Below, piece by piece: positions 26,391-34,681 of a stretch of DNA of 63,572 nucleotides (positions are counted from its first letter, which is position 1; each line of letters begins with the position of its first letter). Source of the stretch: Soonwooa sp. (GTDB taxonomy: Bacteria > Bacteroidota > Bacteroidia > Flavobacteriales > Weeksellaceae); the NCBI RefSeq assembly GCF_030151385.1, contig NZ_JASLDS010000062.1, positions 1-63,572 on the forward strand. Reading direction: 5' to 3'. The notes under the pieces are model-generated. The model was not told where the DNA came from and ran no database searches. It saw nothing but the letters and a program-made list of their open reading frames with translations. The position numbers were made by a program, and so were the translations under genes.

Positions 26391-26423
26391 AAAAGAGCGA
26401 ACTTTCGCTGTTCGCTCTTTTTT
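26391..26423 (+). terminator. Intrinsic terminator after eno
   Basis: An 11-bp stem AAAAGAGCGAA / TTCGCTCTTTT with a 9-nt loop and a T-run. A near-consensus -7 box TATATTTA (26427-26434) for gltA follows immediately, 18 nt before its ATG. Confidence 0.88.
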
Positions 26424-26452
26424 ATGTATATTTAAACCAAAATTATATAATA

Positions 26453-27742
26453 ATGTCAGATAATAAAGTTATATTGAATTACGATGGTAATTCTTATGAA
26501 TATCCAATCGTTGACAGCACTTTAGGTGATAGAGGGATTGATATTTCAAAACTAAGAGACCAAACTGGTCTTATCACTTTAGACTTGGGTTACAAAAATA
26601 CAGGTGCTACACTTAGTGATATCACTTACCTAGATGGTGACAAAGGCGAATTGTACTACAGAGGTTATCCAATCGAGCAAATTGCTGAAAAATCAAACTT
26701 TACAGAAGTAATGTATTTGTTACTTCACGGTGAATTACCAACTGATAATCAGTTCACGACTTTTGATAACAATATCAAAAAGTACAACTTCGTAGCAGAC
26801 GAAATGAAGAAAATCCTAGACGTTTTCCCTCGTTCTGCTCACCCTATGGGCGTTCTTTCTTCTCTTACTTCGGCTTTAACAGCGTTCAACCCGAAAGCCG
26901 TTAATGTTAATTCTAAAGAAGAAATGGATCATGCAGCAGAATTAATGCTTGCTAAATTCTCTCACCTTTGTGCTTGGACTTATAGAAAAACACAAGGTTT
27001 GCCAATCAACCACGGCGATAACAGCTTAAGCTATGTAGAGAATTTCTACAGAATGGCTTTCAGATTACCAAACGAAGAGTTTGTAATGGATCCAGTTGTT
27101 GTTAACGCGTTAGATAAATTGTTAATTCTTCACGCTGACCATGAGCAAAACTGTTCTACATCTACTGTAAGAATGGTAGGTTCTGCACATACAGGATTGT
27201 TCGCTTCTATTTCTGCTGGTGTTTCTGCACTTTGGGGTCCACTTCACGGTGGTGCCAACCAAGCTGTAATCGAAATGTTAGAAATGATTGATGCTGATGG
27301 TGGTGATGTTAACAAATGGGTAGAAAAAGCGAAGAGCAAAGATGATAGCTTCAGATTGATGGGCTTCGGACATAGAGTTTACAAAAACTTCGACCCAAGA
27401 GCAAAAATCATCAAGAAAGCTGCTGACGATATCCTTAACGCATTAGGAATCCACGATAAAGCTTTAGATATCGCTATGCAATTAGAAAAAGTAGCATTGG
27501 AAGATGATTACTTCGTATCTAAAAAATTGTATCCAAACGTAGATTTCTATTCAGGAATTATCTACAGAGCATTAGGAATCCCAACAGAAATGTTTACAGT
27601 AATGTTTGCATTAGGAAGACTTCCAGGATGGATTTCTCAATGGAAAGAAATGAGACTTCACGGAGACCCAATTGGTCGTCCAAGACAAGTATATCAAGGA
27701 GCAAAAGTAAGAGATTACGTTGCTATGAACGATAGAAAATAA
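26453..27742 (+). CDS. gltA: Citrate synthase (type II)
   Basis: 429 aa, the length of the hexameric bacterial type. Catalytic residues appear in order: His in GPLHGGANQAV, His in MGFGHRVYKNFDPRA and Asp in YPNVDFYSG. It condenses acetyl-CoA and oxaloacetate to citrate in the TCA cycle. The N-terminal ~40-residue beta domain found in type II enzymes is present (VILNYDGNSYEYPIVDSTLG). It is monocistronic, between terminators. Confidence 0.98.
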   Translation: MSDNKVILNYDGNSYEYPIVDSTLGDRGIDISKLRDQTGLITLDLGYKNTGATLSDITYLDGDKGELYYRGYPIEQIAEKSNFTEVMYLLLHGELPTDNQFTTFDNNIKKYNFVADEMKKILDVFPRSAHPMGVLSSLTSALTAFNPKAVNVNSKEEMDHAAELMLAKFSHLCAWTYRKTQGLPINHGDNSLSYVENFYRMAFRLPNEEFVMDPVVVNALDKLLILHADHEQNCSTSTVRMVGSAHTGLFASISAGVSALWGPLHGGANQAVIEMLEMIDADGGDVNKWVEKAKSKDDSFRLMGFGHRVYKNFDPRAKIIKKAADDILNALGIHDKALDIAMQLEKVALEDDYFVSKKLYPNVDFYSGIIYRALGIPTEMFTVMFALGRLPGWISQWKEMRLHGDPIGRPRQVYQGAKVRDYVAMNDRK

Positions 27743-27764
27743 TTGATTCAAATAATTGAAATAG

Positions 27765-27796
27765 AAAACTCCCAAAGCAATTTGGGAGTTTTTTTA
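27765..27796 (+). terminator. Intrinsic terminator after gltA
   Basis: A 12-bp stem AAAACTCCCAAA / TTTGGGAGTTTT with tetraloop GCAA and a long T-run. Confidence 0.92.
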
Positions 27797-27815
27797 CGTT
27801 TAAATTTTAACCGTT

Positions 27816-27837
27816 AAAAAAAAGCTTTTTAAGCTTT
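27816..27837 (-). terminator. Terminator of the EamA transporter gene
   Basis: On the minus strand AAAGCTT / AAGCTTT with a 3-nt loop is followed by eight T residues. It lies 24 nt after the transporter stop. Confidence 0.65.
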
Positions 27838-27860
27838 CAAAATTTGGAATGCTTTTGCTT

Positions 27861-28733
27861 TTATTCAATTGATTTTCTGGAAGATAACATGTTGAGCGAA
27901 ACGCCACTTAGTATTAAAATAATTCCAAGTAATAGATTCCTTGTAAAATCTTCATTAAAGAATAAAACGCTGACAGCTACGGCGATAACTGGTTCTAGAG
28001 CGCCCATAATTGCAGTTGGTGTCGAGCCAATTTTTTGAATGGCTAATACCAAAGCAACACTTGATATTAATGTCGTAACAAATGCAAAAGTCACGAAATT
28101 GAAAAATATCGAATAGCTCGGAATCGCAAGGCTTTCTTTTAAAACTAAAGATTTTATCAAGAAATAAATCGAGGTGAAAAACATCGAATAAAAAGATAAT
28201 TTAATGCCTGAAACGCCAATTTTTGCTTTGTTAACAATGATGATATAAAGTCCATAAAACAAAGCGCTCAGCAAGACAATTCCCAATCCTAGAAAATTTA
28301 TTTCGAGACCATTTCCTTTTAAGCATAAGACGAAAACTCCAACAAAAGTTAGAAGTAAAGAAAGGATGCCGAGTTTTGAAAGTTTTTCACCATAAAATAA
28401 AAACATGACCAAAGCTACCAAAACAGGATACACGAATAAAACGGTTGATGCGATTCCTGCCGAAAGATAATCGTAACCAAGAAATAGAAATTCTGAGGAG
28501 AGTGCGTAGAAAACGCCCAGAATTGACAATACTAAAAACTCCCATTTGTTGATTTTGAAACTTACTTTTTTAAAAATTAAATAAATCCCAACCATTAAAG
28601 CCGAAAACAAAAATCGATAAAACAATGTAACGTCCATCGAAAAGTTGATTTGCTTCATCGGTAGTATAAAAATCGGAATTAGTCCATAAGAAATGGCAGA
28701 AATTGCCGCCAAAATGTAACCTTGTGTCTTCAT
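27861..28733 (-). CDS. EamA/DMT-family transporter
   Basis: 290 aa with about ten hydrophobic helices arranged as two EamA repeats (residues ~5-135 and ~150-285). Typical features are the short loops and the second-repeat end (ISSVALVLAIQKIGSTPTAIMGALEPVIAVAVSVLFFNE). The family exports or imports amino acids, nucleobases or other small metabolites across the inner membrane; the substrate is unknown. It is monocistronic and convergent with gltA. Confidence 0.9.
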   Translation of the reverse strand: MKTQGYILAAISAISYGLIPIFILPMKQINFSMDVTLFYRFLFSALMVGIYLIFKKVSFKINKWEFLVLSILGVFYALSSEFLFLGYDYLSAGIASTVLFVYPVLVALVMFLFYGEKLSKLGILSLLLTFVGVFVLCLKGNGLEINFLGLGIVLLSALFYGLYIIIVNKAKIGVSGIKLSFYSMFFTSIYFLIKSLVLKESLAIPSYSIFFNFVTFAFVTTLISSVALVLAIQKIGSTPTAIMGALEPVIAVAVSVLFFNEDFTRNLLLGIILILSGVSLNMLSSRKSIE

Positions 28734-28752
28734 TTTTCTTGTTAAAACTTTG

Positions 28753-28760
28753 CAAAGCTA
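28753..28760 (-). promoter_or_regulatory. -7 box TAGCTTTG of the EamA transporter gene
   Basis: A perfect TAnnTTTG box on the minus strand, 19 nt before the ATG at 28733. Confidence 0.55.
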
Positions 28761-28967
28761 CAACTAACTGTCTACATTTAGTCTATTATTCGGCTTTTTA
28801 TAGCTTTTCGAAATTTTTTCTGAAACGACCTATTTTTTCCAGCGAACTGCAAAGTTTTGGATAAAATTTTCTATTAATGATTTATTTCTGTATTTTTTTC
28901 TTTTTATTAAAGTCTTGTTTAGATGATATTCCTCATGTAGACGCTTTTGAAGATGCGATGCAATCTG

Positions 28968-28975
28968 TATATTTG
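28968..28975 (+). promoter_or_regulatory. -7 box TATATTTG that fixes the start of the deiminase-family gene
   Basis: A perfect TAnnTTTG box whose last G is the first base of an in-frame GTG at 28975. That GTG therefore cannot be transcribed as a start codon. The ATG at 28993 lies exactly 17 nt after the box and is the start. Confidence 0.7.
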
Positions 28976-28992
28976 TGACAGACGAGAATTTT

Positions 28993-29907
28993 ATGAAGCT
29001 TAATATTAAAAACGAAACAGGAGTACTGAAATCTGTTGTTTTGGGACAACCAAATTCTATTGGTGGTGTGCCAAAGCTAGAGGAAAGTTATGATGCAAAG
29101 TCTTACAACACGATTCTTAATAACATTTACCCTACAGAGGTTGATGTTGTTGCAGAAATGACAGCGTTTGAAAAAGTGCTTCTAAAACACAATGTGAAAG
29201 TCTATCGCCCAGAAGTTATCGAAAACTATAATCAGGTTTTTGCGCGCGATGTTGCTTTTGTTATTGATGACAAAATGATTATTTCTAACATTATCGAAGA
29301 CCGCGCCGACGAGCAAGAAGCTTATCGCAAAATCTTCGAAAAAGTGGCTTGGCGCAATATTATTAATTTGCCCGAAACCGCGCATATCGAAGGCGGTGAT
29401 GTTATTGTTTGGGGTGACTTTATCTTCATTGGGACTTGTTACAGTCAAGATTATAGAAGTTACAAAACGGCGAGAACTAACGAATATGCCATCGAAATCC
29501 TAAAAGAATATTTTCCTAAAAAACGTATTCTTGATTTCGAATTAAAGAAAAATGATACCGAACCTTATAAAGGGATTTTGCATTTGGATTGTACATTTAA
29601 CCCAATTGGAAAGGATAAGTGCATCATCTACAAAGATGGTTTTGTAGACGAGAGCGACTACCAATTGATCATTGATATTTTTGGAGAAGAAAACTGCTTC
29701 CACGTTGATGACCAAGAAATGTTCGAGATGGTTCCGAATGTATTCTCGATTTCGCCAGATGTTGTTGTGTCGGATGAAGCTTTTACAAGAATGAACGATC
29801 ATCTTCGTGATGTTTGGGGAATGACTGTTGAAGAAATTCCGTACAGAGAAATCTCTAAAATGGGCGGTTTGTTACGTTGTTCTACTATGCCTTTGGTGAG
29901 AGAATAA
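28993..29907 (+). CDS. Arginine deiminase / dimethylargininase-superfamily hydrolase
   Basis: 304 aa with the guanidino-group-modifying (pentein) fold. It shows an N-terminal substrate loop (VLGQPNS), FARDVAFV, the Glu-rich EGGDVIVWG motif, catalytic His in LHLDCTFNP and nucleophile Cys near the C-terminus in LLRCSTMPL. The family hydrolyses arginine, methylarginines or related compounds to citrulline, or transfers amidino groups. The exact substrate cannot be set from motifs. The start is ATG 28993 because an upstream GTG falls inside the promoter. A second superfamily member lies 3.7 kb away at 33564. Confidence 0.88.
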   Translation: MKLNIKNETGVLKSVVLGQPNSIGGVPKLEESYDAKSYNTILNNIYPTEVDVVAEMTAFEKVLLKHNVKVYRPEVIENYNQVFARDVAFVIDDKMIISNIIEDRADEQEAYRKIFEKVAWRNIINLPETAHIEGGDVIVWGDFIFIGTCYSQDYRSYKTARTNEYAIEILKEYFPKKRILDFELKKNDTEPYKGILHLDCTFNPIGKDKCIIYKDGFVDESDYQLIIDIFGEENCFHVDDQEMFEMVPNVFSISPDVVVSDEAFTRMNDHLRDVWGMTVEEIPYREISKMGGLLRCSTMPLVRE

Positions 29908-29916
29908 AAATTTTAC

Positions 29917-29947
29917 TTGCATAATCAAAATTTAGTTAATACTTTTG
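29917..29947 (+). promoter_or_regulatory. Promoter of the metY riboswitch transcript
   Basis: TTG (29917-29919), a 20-nt spacer and TACTTTTG (29940-29947, perfect TAnnTTTG). The aptamer begins about 27 nt later. Confidence 0.65.
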
Positions 29948-29974
29948 CTTTGTAATTCTGAAACAAGAATTACG

Positions 29975-30071
29975 CTTATCCAGAAAGATGGAGGGAATTG
30001 ACCCGATGAAATCTTGGCAACCTGCAAATGTAAGGTGCCGCATTCAACCTCAAGATTTGAGGAAAGATAAG
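29975..30071 (+). ncRNA. SAM-I (S-box) riboswitch upstream of metY
   Basis: P1 pairs CTTATC (29975-29980) with GATAAG (30066-30071). The conserved S-box core is visible: AGAAAGATGGAGGGAATTGA, CCCGATGAAATCTTGGCAAC and the GGTGCC arm. A terminator hairpin follows 39 nt downstream and metY after that. SAM binding should favour the terminator and shut off metY. The whole 29908-30211 gap is this leader; an apparent 67-codon frame across it is not a gene. Confidence 0.95.
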
Positions 30072-30110
30072 TCAGAGACACTTTTTGAAAAGTATTATAA
30101 AAAATATTCA

Positions 30111-30148
30111 AAAAACTCTTTCGACTTGTCGGAAGAGTTTTTCTTTTT
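30111..30148 (+). terminator. Riboswitch-controlled terminator of metY
   Basis: A 15-bp stem AAAAACTCTTTCGAC / GTCGGAAGAGTTTTT (one G-T pair) with a T-rich tail. It is the expression platform of the SAM-I aptamer and implies transcriptional control. Confidence 0.9.
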
Positions 30149-30211
30149 CCGGCAATTGCTCGACATCTTGGATAAGTATTTAGTTGATTAACAATTTAAA
30201 ATTTATACAAA

Positions 30212-31501
30212 ATGAGCAATTTAAAATTCGAAACTTTACAAGTACACGCAGGACAAACTGTTGACAGAGATACAAACAGTCGCGCAGTTCCTCTTTACCA
30301 AACAACTTCTTATACCTTTAACGATGCGCAACACGCCGCAGATCTTTTTGGTCTCAAAGCTTTCGGAAATATTTACACCCGAATTATGAATCCAACAACT
30401 GACGTTTTCGAAAAGAGAATTGCAGCTTTGTATGGTGGCGTTGGTGCTTTGGCAGTTTCTTCTGGCCACGCAGCGCAGTTTATTGCGATTACTAATATTT
30501 TGCAAAATGGAGACAACTTTGTTACGTCGCCTTATTTGTATGGTGGAAGTCATAATCAATTTAAAGTGAGTTTCGCAAAATTTGGGATTGAAGCGCGTTT
30601 TGCAAAAGATGACAATGCTGAGGATTTTGAAGCTTTAATTGATGAGAATACCAAAGCTTTGTATGTGGAAACGATTGGTAACCCAACACTGAATGTTGCA
30701 GATTTTGAAGCGATTGCAGCAATTGCTGACAAGCATAATATTCCTTTAATTGTTGATAATACTTTTGGTGCTGGTGGTTATTTGTTTAATCCTTTTGAGC
30801 ATGGCGCTAGCATTATTGTAGAATCGGCGACAAAGTGGATTGGTGGTCATGGTACCAGTGTTGGTGGCGTTATCGTAGATTCTGGAAAGTTTGATTGGGC
30901 TAACGGAAAATTCCCGTTGTTATCTAAGCCGTCAGCTGGTTATCATGATTTGGTATTTACAGATGTTTTTGGTGTTAATTCAGATTTCGGAAATATTGCA
31001 TTTATTATCAAAGCTAGAGTAGAAGGGCTTCGTGATTTTGGACCAGCGATTTCGCCGTTTAATTCGCATCAATTGTTGTTAGGTTTGGAAACTTTGTCGC
31101 TTCGTTTGGAAAGAACAGTTTCTAATGCTCAAAAATTGGCTGAGTTTTTAGAAAAAAATCCAAGTGTTGAAAAGGTAATTTATCCAGGTTTGGAAAGTTT
31201 TACTGATAAGGAAAATGCTAAAAAATATCTAAAACGCGGTTTCGGAGGTGTTCTTAATTTTGAAATAAAAGGCGGAAAAGATGCTGCTGTTAAATTCATT
31301 AATTCGTTGAAATTGGCGAGTCATCTTGCGAATGTTGGTGATGCTAAAACTTTGGTTATCAATCCGTCATCAACAACGCATGAGCAGTTGAGTGAAGCGG
31401 AGCAAAAAGCTGCGGGAATTACACCTGGACAAATCCGAGTAAGTGTTGGTATCGAACATATTGATGATATAATCGCTGACTTCGAGCAAGCTTTTGGCTA
31501 G
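30212..31501 (+). CDS. metY: O-acetylhomoserine sulfhydrylase
   Basis: 429 aa, the usual MetY length, longer than MetB/MetZ because of the family-specific insert. It is a PLP enzyme of the Cys/Met metabolism family. The PLP lysine lies in ESATKWIGGHGTSVGG and the aspartate in IVDNTFGAGGYLFNP. It joins sulfide to O-acetylhomoserine to give homocysteine in the cytoplasm. Control by a SAM-I riboswitch supports a role in methionine synthesis. A second sulfhydrylase, metZ, lies at 48060 in the main methionine region. Confidence 0.95.
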   Translation: MSNLKFETLQVHAGQTVDRDTNSRAVPLYQTTSYTFNDAQHAADLFGLKAFGNIYTRIMNPTTDVFEKRIAALYGGVGALAVSSGHAAQFIAITNILQNGDNFVTSPYLYGGSHNQFKVSFAKFGIEARFAKDDNAEDFEALIDENTKALYVETIGNPTLNVADFEAIAAIADKHNIPLIVDNTFGAGGYLFNPFEHGASIIVESATKWIGGHGTSVGGVIVDSGKFDWANGKFPLLSKPSAGYHDLVFTDVFGVNSDFGNIAFIIKARVEGLRDFGPAISPFNSHQLLLGLETLSLRLERTVSNAQKLAEFLEKNPSVEKVIYPGLESFTDKENAKKYLKRGFGGVLNFEIKGGKDAAVKFINSLKLASHLANVGDAKTLVINPSSTTHEQLSEAEQKAAGITPGQIRVSVGIEHIDDIIADFEQAFG

Positions 31502-31649
31502 TAAATTAGACATTCTGATGCGAAGCATAGTATTCGGCGTGTTAATTATTACAACTATTTTAGACCTAAACATTGTCTCTTTTTTAATATTGGTTTAATT
31601 CCTAATTTAAATTGGAGAGATTTCTTTGTGGCGTAAAAATCTTATAAAA

Positions 31650-33485
31650 ATGAAATTGAAATTTTACTCACTAAAGAACTTTGTTTCTGTCTTCGCACTT
31701 TTTGGTGCTGGTTCAATGTTTAACGCGCAGATTACGCCAGACAAGTATTCCATTCCATCGATTTCGGAATATTATATGTCTTTTGCGGATCCAAGGGTTT
31801 TAATGCCAAACACAACGCCGTTTAGCGTTAACATGACTATTAATGGAGATCCTAAAACACAATTAGGTTTTAGCTGGTTTACCAATGATGTTACAGCAAA
31901 CGAAGGCGGCGTTGTACAAATTGTTGCAAAAGCGAATGCTACGGAAAGCGATTTTGCTGGTGCTTTGGAGTTGCCTGCTACTGAGAAAAAGTTAACACTT
32001 AACTACATGAATGCTAGCAACAACATTAGACCTTACGATTATTTGGCTTATGCTGCTAACAAGTATGACAAGATCACTTTGGGGAATACACGTAATTATA
32101 TTTCTCACAAAGCATTGGCGACTAACTTAACGCCAAATACAGAGTACTCTTTTAGAGTTGGAACGTCGAAAGGCTGGAGCGAAATAGGAAAGTTTAAAAC
32201 CGCGCCTGTTGAAAATGTATTTTCGTTTAACTATACAACAGATACGCAAGCTAACGAAATGTATATGTTCGACATATCACAGCAAACAGTGACACAAGCG
32301 ATGGAAATGTTCCCGAATGCTTTGTTTAATTTGAATACTGGAGATTTTATCGAAACATCTTCTACGTCAACAACATCGGCTACATCTTCTTCGGAATGGG
32401 AGTGGGAAAGATGGTTTGCAACAATGCAAAAACATTGGATGAAAATGCCAATCGTACCAGTTTTGGGAAATCATGATGTGAGTAATGTTGACAAAAATTT
32501 TGAGCAACACTTTAACACGGATACGAGTTATAATGTTAATAACGCTGATTTCAAAACAAAAATTGATGGTACTAACTATTCTTTCGTGTATGGAAATACA
32601 TTATTCATGGTTCTTAACTATGAAGAATATGCTACGAATGGATATTTAGAAAATCTAGGAAAGTGGATTGATGAGCAAGTTGCTGCACATCCAGAGGCAA
32701 AATGGAAAGTTTTGGCTTCGCACAGAAATGTTTACACAGGTGCTTCGCATCACGCAGATAGTGATTTGGTAAAAATTAGAGAAGCTATTGCACCAATTAT
32801 CGATAAAAACGAAATCGATGTTTACTTCCAAGGTCACGATCACGTGTATGAAGTTATTGGACCTGTATTTGACAAAAAAGTGGTTCCAAATTCTGTAACT
32901 GAGGTTGAGCAAGTTGCTGGTGGAACAAACAGCAATATGAATGGTAAAGTTGGTGGAACTTACAATGTTTATAAAGGGACTTTATACATGGTAAACAATT
33001 CGGCTGGTAAAAAGAAATACCAACCTAAGACCAGAGCGCAAATGACGGCTGCAGAATCGACAACCAAAGTGCCTAATTATTTTGACTTGTTTACAGGAAG
33101 ATTGGGGCAAACTGATGAGCCAACTTTTAGTAACGTGATTGTTACTGACGAAAGCATCAGAGTGACAACTTACGCTGTTACAGACAAAGGTGAACCTTAC
33201 TTCTTTGACGAAATTAAAATTGTTAAAAAACAAGGTTCGACGCTTGGTACAAATGCTACAGATAAAAAATCTGACATCAAAATGTATCCTGTTCCGGCAA
33301 GTGATATGATTACAATTGATGCTGAAGATATCAAACAAGCGGATTTCTACGATATGGCAGGAAAAATGGTATTGACATCTTCGCACAACAAAATCGATGT
33401 TCGCAAATTGGACAGAGGTGTATATTTGGTTCGTGTGATGTTAAAGAACGGAACAACATCGACGCAAAAGATTATTATTAAGTAA
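31650..33485 (+). CDS. Secreted metallophosphoesterase (purple-acid-phosphatase-like) with T9SS sorting domain
   Basis: 611 aa from the ATG at 31650; an in-frame TTG at 31626 adds only WRKNLIK before the signal peptide and is rejected. After the signal peptide (ending GAGSMFNAQ) comes a fibronectin-like N-terminal domain (~35-190). The metallophosphatase domain has TTDTQ, LNTGDFIE, LGNHD, LASHRN and GHDHVYE metal-ligand motifs. The C-terminal ~75 residues (MYPVPASDMITIDA, YDMAGKMV, LDRGVYLVRV) are a T9SS type A sorting domain. It probably acts as a surface or extracellular phosphatase or phosphodiesterase. It follows metY by 148 bp and ends at a terminator. Confidence 0.9.
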   Translation: MKLKFYSLKNFVSVFALFGAGSMFNAQITPDKYSIPSISEYYMSFADPRVLMPNTTPFSVNMTINGDPKTQLGFSWFTNDVTANEGGVVQIVAKANATESDFAGALELPATEKKLTLNYMNASNNIRPYDYLAYAANKYDKITLGNTRNYISHKALATNLTPNTEYSFRVGTSKGWSEIGKFKTAPVENVFSFNYTTDTQANEMYMFDISQQTVTQAMEMFPNALFNLNTGDFIETSSTSTTSATSSSEWEWERWFATMQKHWMKMPIVPVLGNHDVSNVDKNFEQHFNTDTSYNVNNADFKTKIDGTNYSFVYGNTLFMVLNYEEYATNGYLENLGKWIDEQVAAHPEAKWKVLASHRNVYTGASHHADSDLVKIREAIAPIIDKNEIDVYFQGHDHVYEVIGPVFDKKVVPNSVTEVEQVAGGTNSNMNGKVGGTYNVYKGTLYMVNNSAGKKKYQPKTRAQMTAAESTTKVPNYFDLFTGRLGQTDEPTFSNVIVTDESIRVTTYAVTDKGEPYFFDEIKIVKKQGSTLGTNATDKKSDIKMYPVPASDMITIDAEDIKQADFYDMAGKMVLTSSHNKIDVRKLDRGVYLVRVMLKNGTTSTQKIIIK

Positions 33486-33510
33486 GAAATCTTATTAGAC
33501 AATTAAAAGG

Positions 33511-33535
33511 AGGCTCTAGAAATAGAGCCTTTTTG
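33511..33535 (+). terminator. Intrinsic terminator after metallophosphoesterase gene
   Basis: An 8-bp stem AGGCTCTA / TAGAGCCT with outer A-T pairs and a T-run. The next promoter box begins 4 nt later. Confidence 0.85.
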
Positions 33536-33538
33536 TAT

Positions 33539-33546
33539 TATCTTTG
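33539..33546 (+). promoter_or_regulatory. -7 box TATCTTTG of the ctlX-like gene
   Basis: A perfect TAnnTTTG box abutting the upstream terminator, exactly 17 nt before the ATG at 33564. Confidence 0.65.
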
Positions 33547-33563
33547 CTGAACAACTAAAAATT

Positions 33564-34487
33564 ATGCAGACAACAAATACTGTTTTGATGGTTGAGCCGA
33601 TAGCTTTCGGTTACAATGCACAGACCGCAGAGAATAACTACTTCCAAGTGGAACAAAAAGGCGCTGAAGTTCAGGAAAAGGCTTTGGCAGAATTTAATGC
33701 TTTTGTTGAAAAACTTAAAAGCAAAGCTATTAATGTTATAACTGTTAAAGATACTTTGGAGCCACATACACCGGATTCAATTTTTCCAAACAATTGGGTA
33801 AGCTTTGCAGAAGACGGTACAGTAGTTTTGTATCCGATGTTTGCACCTAACAGAAGAGTAGAACGTCGCGAAGATATTTTGGAGCAAATTAAAGCTAAAG
33901 GTTTTAATATCAATAAAATAGACGACCGAAGTGGTGCTGAACAAAATGAAAAATTCTTGGAGGGAACAGGAAGTATGATTTTTGACCACGAAAACAAAAT
34001 CGCTTATGGTTCGGTTTCGTTAAGATTGGATGAGAAATTGTTCCGTGAGTTTTGTGCAGAATATGGCTATACGCCTGTTGTCTTTCACTCTTTCCAAACT
34101 TTTGAAAATGAGAGACTTCCTATCTATCATACCAATGTTATGATGTGCGTTGCTGATCGTTTTGCAGTTATCTGTCTAGAATGTATCGATGATGAGGACG
34201 AAAGACAAGATGTTCTTAGTAGTCTTGCTGATTCTGGAAAAGAAATTGTGGAGATTACCGAAGCACAAATGCAGCAGTTTGCTGGTAATATGTTGCAAGT
34301 TAGAAATGAAGAGGGTAAAACTTTTCTTGTGATGAGTAAAACGGCTTATAAGTCTCTGAATAAAAGTCAAATAGCTCAAATTGAAAAGTATTCTGAAATT
34401 ATTTATTCAGATTTAGAAACGATTGAAACCAACGGCGGCGGAAGTGCTCGCTGTATGTTGGCGGAAGTCTTCCTTCCAAAGGCTTAA
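33564..34487 (+). CDS. ctlX: Citrulline utilization hydrolase CtlX-type (arginine deiminase superfamily)
   Basis: 307 aa. Pentein-fold motifs are present: MVEPIAFGYN at the N-terminus, PDSIFPNNWVSF, EGTGSMIFDH, catalytic His in IYHTNVMMCV and nucleophile Cys in GGGSARCMLAEVF at the C-terminus. The layout matches the CtlX group named for citrulline use in Francisella. The reaction is inferred from family similarity only. It is monocistronic, with its own promoter and the bidirectional terminator at 34626. Confidence 0.85.
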   Translation: MQTTNTVLMVEPIAFGYNAQTAENNYFQVEQKGAEVQEKALAEFNAFVEKLKSKAINVITVKDTLEPHTPDSIFPNNWVSFAEDGTVVLYPMFAPNRRVERREDILEQIKAKGFNINKIDDRSGAEQNEKFLEGTGSMIFDHENKIAYGSVSLRLDEKLFREFCAEYGYTPVVFHSFQTFENERLPIYHTNVMMCVADRFAVICLECIDDEDERQDVLSSLADSGKEIVEITEAQMQQFAGNMLQVRNEEGKTFLVMSKTAYKSLNKSQIAQIEKYSEIIYSDLETIETNGGGSARCMLAEVFLPKA

Positions 34488-34507
34488 TTGCTACTGTTAA
34501 AGAATCC

Positions 34508-34616
34508 CTAGCCCTGATGGAAGCGGCATCCTTTTGCGTTGGAGTGAGGCGGCGGAGCGTAGCGGAGCCGTCCGAGCGACAATGCTAAAGATATAGCGAA
34601 CAGCAGGATTAGCTCC
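34508..34616 (+). repeat. Extragenic frame-and-hairpin element, copy A
   Basis: Head CTAGCCCTGATGGAAGCGGC + ATCC and tail AAAGATATAGCGAACAGC + AGGATTAGCTCC. The ends CTAGCCCTG and CAGGATTAG pair at 8 of 9 positions. Between head and tail the inner stem GCGTTG (34536-34541) / CAATGC (34580-34585) encloses a G+C-rich block GGCGGCGGAGCGTAGCGGAG. It is one of five related elements in the window and contains no reading frame of note. Confidence 0.8.
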
Positions 34617-34625
34617 TAATAAACC

Positions 34626-34657
34626 AAAAAAACTTCAGTACAGGCTGAAGTTTTTTT
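34626..34657. terminator. Bidirectional terminator between ctlX and the beta-barrel receptor
   Basis: A 13-bp stem AAAAAAACTTCAG / CTGAAGTTTTTTT, loop TACAGG, giving a T-run on both strands between two convergent genes. Confidence 0.9.
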
Positions 34658-34681
34658 GTTGAAAAATTTAATATAAATAGA

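Noticed and set aside
29988..30191. 67-codon plus-strand frame between the deiminase-family gene and metY
   Set aside because: It lies inside the SAM-I aptamer and its terminator; the RNA structure explains the sequence.
31626..31649. TTG start for the metallophosphoesterase
   Set aside because: It would place charged residues before an otherwise canonical signal peptide; ATG 31650 is better.
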